NCBI GenBank assembly: GCA_964447605.1 | Contig: CAYUTA010000043.1 | Coordinates: 1 to 21,689 of the forward strand | Length of the DNA stretch: 21,689 nt | Origin: CAYUTA01 sp964447605 | GTDB lineage: Bacteria > Bacillota > Clostridia > Christensenellales > CAG-138 | Direction: 5' to 3' | In this document: one piece after another, positions 1-5,337 of the stretch | How the letters are laid out: the number at the start of each line of letters is the position of its first letter | Position numbering within the stretch: position 1 is the first letter of the stretch | Notes under the pieces: generated by a model | Told to the model about the DNA's origin: nothing | The model's input: the letters and a program-made list of their open reading frames with translations, nothing else | Databases searched by the model: none | Translations under genes and position numbers: made by a program

Positions 1-698
1 AGCAACTCCTCCAGGTCGACGGCCCCGGAATTCTTTTCGTTTTCCGCTTGCATTTTATCGGCCGGTTGACGTATAATATTATTAAGATTTGACGCTTGAT
101 TCTGAGGAGGCTGGATATTGGCTCCACGCTGTACCTCAGAGATGGGCGTCAAATTGATTTCTGCTAAGCGGTATGTCTTTATTTTGTTTTGATATGTGTA
201 CACCTCAACATCGAATGCCGACACGTATTGATCGTATCCGTTTTCCGCGGGAAGAGCTACCGTTGTCTCAAAGTGGTCATATCTTGTGACGTTTTTCTTT
301 CTTGCGCTTTTTGCGCTCGGCACGCTGCTTCCAACGTATTCTCCGTTTTCGATCATTTCGGGCAGATGTTCAAGCATTGCGAGCTTTTGCGCGTTCACGT
401 TCACATCCGAGGTAACTTTATCGATAATGTTTTTGTATACGCGTACAACATACTGATTACCATCAAATGTCACGCCATGAATGGGCACGTCTATGCCGGA
501 ATAACGATCTCCAATCATGCGACTGTATGCTTTACGAATAAATGCAGTAAAGCCATCGCCACCTTTATTTCGAGTGTCGGAAGCATCCGCAATGCACTTT
601 TGCGCTGTCGCGATCTCACCTTGACCAAGTTCTACAACGCTGCGGCTGGTGTTCAAATCATACTTGGGAACATCTCCTTGATATGGTTCTTTAATCAT
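1..698 (-). CDS. Phage/mobile-element-like protein, partial (LPD3/PBECR-like?)
   Basis: An uninterrupted minus-strand frame runs from ATG at 698 off the left edge of the window (about 232 codons seen), so the C-terminus is missing. The protein starts MIKEPYQGDV. It has a K-rich segment around residues 115-140 and then RYDHFETTVALP with YVSAFDVEVYTY and KTYRLAEINLTPI. That alternating beta pattern resembles the LPD3/PBECR (RelE/Barnase-like) domains of phage head-associated and polyvalent proteins. This assignment is from pattern memory only. The tail after residue 200 is N/Q-rich and low-complexity. The start at 698 has AGG five bases upstream; the frame stays open further upstream (alternative ATG at 767). 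Base composition is clearly more AT-rich than all neighbouring genes, which suggests transfer. Alternative: an unrelated accessory protein. Confidence 0.55.
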   Translation of the reverse strand, partial: MIKEPYQGDVPKYDLNTSRSVVELGQGEIATAQKCIADASDTRNKGGDGFTAFIRKAYSRMIGDRYSGIDVPIHGVTFDGNQYVVRVYKNIIDKVTSDVNVNAQKLAMLEHLPEMIENGEYVGSSVPSAKSARKKNVTRYDHFETTVALPAENGYDQYVSAFDVEVYTYQNKIKTYRLAEINLTPISEVQRGANIQPPQNQASNLNNIIRQPADKMQAENEKNSGAVDLEEL

Positions 699-941
699 TG
701 TGACCTGCCCGCTACGAACAGAGCCTTTTAAAGCCCGCGACCCGCCCGCATCACTTTCCGCTTGCATGCCCAGCAGCGTCGGCAGCGGGTCGCTGTGGAC
801 GCGCGCGGCGTTTGCCGTTTCCAGCCTTGCGGTCTGGAGCGCCTCCTCCTGCGGAACCGCCGCCGCAAGGATCTCCACCGCTTGATTCAGCTCGTTGACC
901 TGCTTTTGCGACGCGGCGGATTCCGCATGGTAAGCCCACGC
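699..941 (-). other. Open frame without a start, in frame with the partial gene at 1-698
   Basis: The minus-strand frame of the gene at 1-698 stays open back to a TAA at 942-944. It reads as plausible protein: WAYHAESAASQKQ, then VNELNQAVEILAAAV, then EEALQTARLETANAARV. It looks like a coiled coil rich in Ala, Glu and Gln. It has no convincing start: the only ATG (767) lacks a Shine-Dalgarno site, and a GTG at 878 is equally unsupported. The composition is GC-rich and unlike 1-698. It may be the 5' part of the same gene after truncation, or a remnant of another gene joined at a recombination point near 720. Confidence 0.35.
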
Positions 942-946
942 TTACC
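929..946. repeat. Perfect hairpin, 7-bp arms and 4-nt loop
   Basis: GGTAAGC and GCTTACC flank CCAC. The hairpin lies between the end of the PHP gene and the phage-like frame, and its left arm (read on the minus strand) contains the TAA that ends the upstream frame. No T-run follows on either strand, so it is a poor intrinsic terminator. It could be a processing or recombination site at the edge of the foreign segment. Confidence 0.5.
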
Positions 947-1019
947 GCGCGTCCCACCGATAAACCAAAGGGAAGTGCGCGCCTCCGGCAAAAACTTGTT
1001 TTTGGTCGGACCCGGGATT

Positions 1020-1769
1020 TTAAAGCTCCCGTGCGGGCAGGAAAAAGTCCTCCTGCGTCAGTTCGAGCGCATCGACGACCAGCCGGACGTAGTCCAGCAC
1101 GCCGACCTGCGTTGGCTTATGGCAGTCGGAGCCCATTGAGAACGTCAGCCCCAGCCGCTTTGCGCGGCGCAGCATATCCAGGTTGGGCGCGCGCCAGAGG
1201 CCGGAAATTTCCAACGCGACGCCGTGGCGCTTGCACAGCGAAAGCACGGCGTTTTCCCAGTCGAGCAGAAAGCGCGTGCCGTACAGCTCGTCGCACGGGG
1301 GCAGCACCGTTGCGTGGCCAAGGACGTCCACACGCTGCGTGGAAAAGGTCTTTTCAATCATGCGCAGCGTGTGCGCCAGGTAGTGGCGATTCAGGTCCGA
1401 GGAATAGTTCTTGGAATAATAGGATATCTCGCCGGAACGCTTTGCAAAATATTCGTGCAGCGGTACGAATCCGCCGCGTCCGTCCGGCAGGTTGTGAACG
1501 CTGGCAATCACGTAATCAAGCTGCGCGTCCAAATCGTCCGGCAGCGAAAAATTATGCTCCATGTTCGTCTCCGCGCCGCGGTAGACGTTGTAGGGCTTCA
1601 GCGCTTCGAGGTAGTCGCGTACATCCGTGAGGGTATAGATACCGCCGCAGAAAAGATGATCGGACACGCCGAGGACATTGCCAAGCTGCGCCTCTGTTTC
1701 CACAAGATCGGCAAGCGTAATCGACGCATCGGACATATTCGTATGCGTGTGCAGGTCATAAAGCTGCAT
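1020..1769 (-). CDS. PHP-domain metal-dependent phosphoesterase-like protein
   Basis: 249 aa. It has the metal-binding motifs of the PHP superfamily (histidinol-phosphatase/YcdX-like): DLHTHTNMSD (His7, His9), GVSDHL (Asp37, His38), AETN (Glu67), ASVHN (His92), LGHATV (His152) and GSDCHKP (Asp215, His217). A TIM-like barrel hydrolysing a phosphoester with two or three metals is expected. The substrate cannot be read from sequence, and no histidine-biosynthesis genes are nearby. The start at 1769 was chosen because GAGGAA sits seven bases upstream and DLHTHT falls at the N-terminus as in the family; longer versions only add an Ala/Pro/Arg-rich tail. It overlaps the end of the 4Fe-4S gene by 14 bp, so it is probably the last gene of that operon. 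Confidence 0.85.
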   Translation of the reverse strand: MQLYDLHTHTNMSDASITLADLVETEAQLGNVLGVSDHLFCGGIYTLTDVRDYLEALKPYNVYRGAETNMEHNFSLPDDLDAQLDYVIASVHNLPDGRGGFVPLHEYFAKRSGEISYYSKNYSSDLNRHYLAHTLRMIEKTFSTQRVDVLGHATVLPPCDELYGTRFLLDWENAVLSLCKRHGVALEISGLWRAPNLDMLRRAKRLGLTFSMGSDCHKPTQVGVLDYVRLVVDALELTQEDFFLPAREL

Positions 1770-2640
1770 CGGCCGGTTCCTCTTTCTGCCGCTCCGGTCC
1801 CACGGCCCGGCGCAGCGTTGTAGTGAGCGCCCCATGCGGGCAGGCGCGCAGGCAGGCGCCACAGCGCACGCATTCCGGGCTATTGGGCGTTTTGTACGCC
1901 GCAAGATCCATTTTACACGCGGCTTTGCAGGCGCCGCAGGCGGTGCAGCGGGATTGCACCACGCGCAAGCGGACGGCGGCAACCGGGTTGAAGCAGCCGT
2001 AAATGGCGCCGAGCGGGCAAAGATAGCGGCAGAACGGCCTCCACACCAGCAGGCTCAGCAGCACGATCAGAGCGAGCAGGCCGACCTTCCACCAAAACAA
2101 TACGCCAATAGACGCTGCGAGCGCCGGATTGCGCAATACAAGCGGGATTCCGGCCAGCAATGTGCCGGAGGGGCAGACAAGCTTGCAAAACCACGGCGTG
2201 CCGACGCCAAAATCACCGCGCGCGGCAAGCGGCAACACGATTACCAGCAACGCAAGCAATGCATATTTTAAATATTTCAGCCAGCGGTCGCCGGGCAATT
2301 TTTTGATTTTTTTGAAAAACGGGATTTTATACAGCAAATCCTGTATAAGCCCGAACGGACAGAGCCAGCCGCAGACAAAGCGGCCCAGCAATGCGCCGAA
2401 CACAAACAGCAGCCCCAGCACATAAAATGGGAACCGCACACGCGGCTCGCCCAGCATCCCCTGCAGCGAACCCAGCGGGCAGGCGCCCAGCGCGCCGGGG
2501 CAGGAATAGCAGTTCAGCCCGGGCACGCAGACGGTTTTGGCGTTTCCGCGATAGATCGTGCCCTCATAGAAGCCGCGCAGATTGCCGTTAGACACCAGTG
2601 TAAACCCAAGCTGCACCATCAGGCGCGCATGGTACTTCAT
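1756..2640 (-). CDS. NapH/YccM-like polytopic 4Fe-4S membrane protein
   Basis: 294 aa from ATG 2640. It has several cysteine-rich loops between membrane segments: CVPGLNCYSCPGALGACP (residues 38-54), FVCGWLCPFG (88-97), FCKLVCPSG (151-159) and FCRYLCPLG (203-211). These are followed by two ferredoxin-type motifs, CTACGACKAAC (232-242) and CVRCGACLRACP (257-268). Hydrophobic stretches lie at about 72-92, 125-142, 175-200. This is the architecture of NapH/CcoG-like electron-transfer proteins that pass electrons across or along the membrane. No Shine-Dalgarno is obvious before 2640; TTG codons about 27 bases upstream, overlapping the CD1871A gene and near GGAG, are alternative starts. It lies between the CD1871A gene and the PHP gene, close to both, so co-translation is likely. 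Partner and substrate are unknown. Confidence 0.85.
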   Translation of the reverse strand: MKYHARLMVQLGFTLVSNGNLRGFYEGTIYRGNAKTVCVPGLNCYSCPGALGACPLGSLQGMLGEPRVRFPFYVLGLLFVFGALLGRFVCGWLCPFGLIQDLLYKIPFFKKIKKLPGDRWLKYLKYALLALLVIVLPLAARGDFGVGTPWFCKLVCPSGTLLAGIPLVLRNPALAASIGVLFWWKVGLLALIVLLSLLVWRPFCRYLCPLGAIYGCFNPVAAVRLRVVQSRCTACGACKAACKMDLAAYKTPNSPECVRCGACLRACPHGALTTTLRRAVGPERQKEEPADAAL

Positions 2641-2653
2641 TTTGGAAAACAGC

Positions 2654-2872
2654 TTACCCAATCCCAATACACTCCAGGCAGATTGCCGCGGCTTTGCTGA
2701 ATACCGCCGTAAGGTCGTTTTGCAGCACGCCAAGCACGATCAGCAGTACGCCGATGAACGCAAGCGGCGCCCAAACCCACGGCATTGCGCGCGCTGTAAG
2801 CCGGTTAAGCGGATGCTCCCGCGCACAATCGGCCTTCGGCGCGCCGGTATTCCGTTTCTGCTTCTGCGTCAT
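2654..2872 (-). CDS. CD1871A-family small CXXC membrane protein
   Basis: 72 aa. A basic, polar N-terminus is followed by one membrane helix (about residues 32-51) and the C-terminal signature KAAAICLECIGIG, with Cys65 and Cys68 in a CLEC motif at the very end of the protein. This ending is the hallmark of the small clostridial 'CD1871A family CXXC motif-containing' proteins. The start at 2872 has GGAGG upstream; it is longer than I would expect for the family, so the first 25 residues may be a local extension. It sits 43 bp after the TlpA gene and 13 bp before the 4Fe-4S gene. The dithiol is well placed to exchange electrons with both, but its biochemical role is not established. Confidence 0.8.
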   Translation of the reverse strand: MTQKQKRNTGAPKADCAREHPLNRLTARAMPWVWAPLAFIGVLLIVLGVLQNDLTAVFSKAAAICLECIGIG

Positions 2873-2915
2873 GTGTTTTAAATCCTCCGGCCACACGCCG
2901 CCATCGGCACGGCGG

Positions 2916-3572
2916 CTATCCCTCGGCCGGTTCCCCGGCGCCTTCCCCATTTTCTGCGAGCTGCAACATGCGGTCAATGATGGTTTGCCACTCGCTTTTG
3001 CTGTGGCTGCCCACGATCATGTTATCGACGACATAGCCGTCGCTATCAAAAAATATCGTGGTCGGATAGTACATCAACTCGCTGAGCACCTTGCTCTGTA
3101 GGTCTTCGGACGGCAAAAGATGGACGTAGTGCGCGCCGGTTTTTTCCACGATTTCACGCACGTACTCCGCATCCTTCTCGCTTTGGCCCACATCGCCGAC
3201 CAAGCCGATGATCTGCACGCCTCGGTCGGCGTATTCCCCGGATAGCTTCCCCAGGTCCGGCATCTCCTGAATACAGGGCCCGCAGAACGTCCCCCAGACG
3301 TTGAGCATGGTCAGGTCGGCGTCTGCAAAAACCGATTCTGTCACCGTATTCCCGTCCAGATCGCGCGCCGAGAATCCGGTTAGCCTCGCCCGGTCTTCCT
3401 GCGGTTGGTCCGCCGCGCCGCCGCCGGTTTGATTGGGCGTGGCTTCAGCAACCGGCGCGCTTCTCTGCCCGTCCTCCGGCTGCGGATCGGTGTTGCCCGC
3501 CGCGCACGCGCCTGCAAAAGCCAGCGCAGCGATTAAAAGCGCGATAAGAATTTTTTTAAATCCATGCATCAT
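2916..3572 (-). CDS. TlpA/ResA-like thioredoxin-fold lipoprotein
   Basis: 218 aa. A lipoprotein signal peptide (KK then a hydrophobic core, lipobox AFAGAC with Cys23) is followed by a Pro/Gln/Gly-rich linker (24-62) and a thioredoxin fold. The active site is WGTFCGPCIQEMP (Cys97-Gly-Pro-Cys100), with the cis-proline at YYPTTIFF (Pro170) and a GDVGQSE insertion typical of TlpA/AhpC-TSA members. It should be anchored outside the membrane and reduce disulfides or methionine sulfoxides on exported proteins. Its own reductant would have to cross the membrane, which the downstream CD1871A and 4Fe-4S proteins could provide (inference). Start 3572: AAAGGA lies ten bases upstream of ATGATG. A 75-bp gap separates it from the Rrf2 gene. 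Confidence 0.9.
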   Translation of the reverse strand: MMHGFKKILIALLIAALAFAGACAAGNTDPQPEDGQRSAPVAEATPNQTGGGAADQPQEDRARLTGFSARDLDGNTVTESVFADADLTMLNVWGTFCGPCIQEMPDLGKLSGEYADRGVQIIGLVGDVGQSEKDAEYVREIVEKTGAHYVHLLPSEDLQSKVLSELMYYPTTIFFDSDGYVVDNMIVGSHSKSEWQTIIDRMLQLAENGEGAGEPAEG

Positions 3573-3592
3573 CGTTTCGTCATCCTTTCTGC

Positions 3593-3606
3593 CGGCGCAA
3601 ACGCCG
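3593..3606. repeat. Small GC hairpin between the Rrf2 and TlpA genes
   Basis: CGGCG and CGCCG flank CAAA. The 12-mer GCGCAAACGCCG inside it recurs at 4185-4196 in the terminator-like structure before the Rrf2 gene. It lies about 20 bases upstream of the TlpA start and may tune expression between the two genes. It is short and could be chance. Confidence 0.25.
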
Positions 3607-3647
3607 TGTTTAACAGCGCCCGCCGCACAATCGCCGCCTGTCCGCGC

Positions 3648-4097
3648 TCACTCAAAACAGACCGCCGGTTTACCGCCCTGCGCAACCGCCTCGTTCAGCA
3701 GGCGGTCAACGTCATAGATTGTGATCTCGGCAAGCCGCTTCCTGCAGCATGCGTCCATCTCCCGGTAGATGGCATCCATTACGCCCGCCATGCCGGACGC
3801 GACCATACAGTCCATGTCCGGATCGCCGGAGCGCCAGGATACGCCCACCATCGGCTGGCCGACCGCCTCAAAGATCGCCAGCAGCGACGTATGCCTGGGA
3901 TCGCGCAAAAAGCGGTAACCGCCCACCGCGCCCTCCTTGGCCTCAATGAGTTCCGCACGTTTGAGCTTGGACATCACCTTGCGAATGCGCGCCGGATTGG
4001 TGCAGACATTCTGCGCCAGCGTCACGCTGTTGAACATGCCCGGATGCCGGTTGAGATAAACGATGGCGTGTACGGCTATGGCAAACTCACCGGTCAT
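3648..4097 (-). CDS. Rrf2-family transcriptional regulator
   Basis: 149 aa, the usual Rrf2 length. The winged helix-turn-helix occupies about residues 4-65, with TLAQNVCTNPARIRKVMSKLKRAELI as the DNA-recognition region and the family wing motif EGAVGGYRF (55-63). Rrf2 proteins (IscR, CymR, NsrR) sense Fe-S clusters, NO or sulfur metabolites. Here the cysteines are Cys32, Cys97, Cys117, Cys118 and one near the C-terminus. That is not the Cys92/98/104 pattern of IscR, so a cluster is uncertain. Start 4097: GAGGAGG lies about eight bases upstream. It is the first gene of the run toward TlpA, which suggests it controls the TlpA-CD1871A-4Fe-4S genes and itself. Confidence 0.9.
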   Translation of the reverse strand: MTGEFAIAVHAIVYLNRHPGMFNSVTLAQNVCTNPARIRKVMSKLKRAELIEAKEGAVGGYRFLRDPRHTSLLAIFEAVGQPMVGVSWRSGDPDMDCMVASGMAGVMDAIYREMDACCRKRLAEITIYDVDRLLNEAVAQGGKPAVCFE

Positions 4098-4126
4098 ATG
4101 CGCGCCTCCTCAAAAGATTAACTGTA

Positions 4127-4155
4127 ATTATAATTTATTCAGTAAAAATTTGCAA
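4127..4155 (-). promoter_or_regulatory. Sigma-A promoter of the Rrf2 gene
   Basis: On the minus strand: -35 TTGCAA (4155-4150), a 17-bp spacer and a consensus -10 TATAAT (4132-4127), 30 bp before the Rrf2 start. The -10 lies inside an AT-rich, partly symmetric stretch bounded by ACTG (4121-4124) and CAGT (4140-4143). This is a candidate autoregulatory operator. Confidence 0.75.
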
Positions 4156-4196
4156 GAAAAATAATACGGACCGGCGTTATTTTTGCGCAAACGCCG
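4156..4196 (-). terminator. Possible terminator after xdhC
   Basis: Read on the minus strand after the xdhC stop: CGGCGTT, an 11-nt loop and AACGCCG (arms 4172-4178 and 4190-4196), then a T-rich stretch TATTATTTTTC a few bases later. The stem is short and the T-run is displaced, so this is a weak-to-moderate call. Confidence 0.45.
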
Positions 4197-4202
4197 CGCC
4201 GG

Positions 4203-5219
4203 CTAGCGCTTTGCCCGGTGCTCGATGAGCTGCGCAACGATGCTGACGGCGATTTCCTCCGGCGTTTCAGCGAGGATCGGCAGCCCAACCGGCGTATGCA
4301 CACGCAGAAAATCGGCCTCGGAAAAGCCCTCTTCCAGCAGGCGCTTTCTTGTAACGGCAACCTTGTGCCTGCTGCCGATGCAGCCGATATACGTTGCCCG
4401 CGTTTTCAGCGCCTGACGCAGTATTTCATAATCCGCCTGATGTCCGCGCGTCATCACCACAAGATAGTCGTTTTCCGTGACACTGATTTGCCGCAGAATG
4501 TTGTCGAACGGATGCAGCAGCGTTCCCTCCGCGGCCGGGAACAGCGCCGGGTCGGCAAACTCCTTGCGGTCTTCGCACACGGTCACGCGAAAATCAACGT
4601 ATGCTAACACCGGCACAAGCTTTTGGGAAACATGGCCGCCGCCAAAGATATATACATGCGCGTTGTTGGCCACGGGTTCGACCAGAAGCTGCCCGTTTCC
4701 GTCACCTGCCTCGAGAATGCAAACGCGTCCACTCAGCCCGCCTTGGACAAGCGCCCCGTCGATCCCCGGCGCAAACTGCAGGCCGCCGGCATCCAGCACG
4801 CCGGTTTCCTGCACCGCGCCGCCGGAAAGCCTTCGGACAAGATACGCCGTCTCCCCCGCCCGCCTTGCGCTTTGCAGTCGTTCAAAAAGGGCCGTGGTCT
4901 GCGCGTCCGGCGCATAATAGGCAAACAGCACGAAAACGCGCCCGCCGCAGACCATGCCGAGGTCGGCGATCTCGTTGGCATTGAGCCGGTAAAGCCGGGT
5001 TTCAGACCGCTTTGTCCGGTATAGTTGAACAGCGTGCCGCTTTGCCGCGTATTCCACGGCTCCGCCGCCAATGGTGCCAAACTGCGCGCCGTCCGCAGTC
5101 ACAAGCATGCTTGCGCCCGGGCCGCGCGGGGAAGAGCCCTCGCTCCTGACAACCGTGGCCAGCACGAACGCGCCGCCGGCATGCAGGGTGTTTACGATTT
5201 CATCGATAATATAGCGCAT
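4203..5219 (-). CDS. XdhC/CoxI-family molybdoenzyme maturation protein
   Basis: 338 aa. The N-terminal XdhC/CoxI domain shows VVRSEGSSPRGPGASMLV (23-40), TIGGGAVEY (49-57) and the conserved MVCGG with Cys91. The C-terminal Rossmann domain begins at VYIFGGGHVSQKL (189-201) and contains VVMTRGHQADYE and YIGCIGSRHK. XdhC proteins bind molybdenum cofactor and help its sulfuration and insertion into xanthine dehydrogenase-type enzymes. No molybdenum hydroxylase or cofactor gene is in the window, so the client must be elsewhere. In selenium-dependent hydroxylase clusters, similar proteins occur with yqeB/yqeC-like genes; none is visible here. The start at 5219 has AAGGAG five bases upstream. It has its own promoter inside an inverted repeat. 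Confidence 0.9.
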   Translation of the reverse strand: MRYIIDEIVNTLHAGGAFVLATVVRSEGSSPRGPGASMLVTADGAQFGTIGGGAVEYAAKRHAVQLYRTKRSETRLYRLNANEIADLGMVCGGRVFVLFAYYAPDAQTTALFERLQSARRAGETAYLVRRLSGGAVQETGVLDAGGLQFAPGIDGALVQGGLSGRVCILEAGDGNGQLLVEPVANNAHVYIFGGGHVSQKLVPVLAYVDFRVTVCEDRKEFADPALFPAAEGTLLHPFDNILRQISVTENDYLVVMTRGHQADYEILRQALKTRATYIGCIGSRHKVAVTRKRLLEEGFSEADFLRVHTPVGLPILAETPEEIAVSIVAQLIEHRAKR

Positions 5220-5277
5220 GAAAGCTCCTTATTCAGCAAGTTGATCGCCCGCGGAACGCTGGGCGTACACATACAAT

Positions 5278-5312
5278 AGTATACCGTTGCCAATCGGAAT
5301 TGACAACGGTAT
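5278..5312 (-). promoter_or_regulatory. xdhC promoter embedded in a 14-bp-arm inverted repeat
   Basis: Minus strand: -35 TTGTCA (5306-5301), a 17-bp spacer and -10 TATACT (5283-5278). The spacer and both hexamers are covered by an inverted repeat, ATACCGTTGCCAAT (5281-5294) and ATTGACAACGGTAT (5299-5312), with one mismatch (G-U in RNA) and a 4-bp centre. A regulator binding it would block RNA polymerase. It might also fold as a hairpin downstream of the permease gene, but there is no U-run. Confidence 0.65.
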
Positions 5313-5337
5313 CTTCATGCATCCGCCTGTTTTTGCT

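Noticed and set aside
62..75. CCGGTTGACGTATA here and again at 14430-14443
   Set aside because: A single shared 14-mer is expected about once by chance in a window this size, and one copy lies inside a coding frame.
189..731. 180-codon plus-strand open frame
   Set aside because: It is antisense to the better minus-strand frame, which has protein-like composition and a continuous reading to the window edge; the plus-strand product is Cys/His-rich and unlike any family.
996..1011. CAAAAAC-TT-GTTTTTG palindrome after the PHP gene, considered as a terminator
   Set aside because: The stem is nearly all A-T with a 2-nt loop and no trailing T-run.
1834..2271. Plus-strand open frame opposite the 4Fe-4S gene
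   Set aside because: Shadow of a gene with clear cysteine motifs; the product is a low-complexity Ala/Arg/Gln string with no ribosome site.
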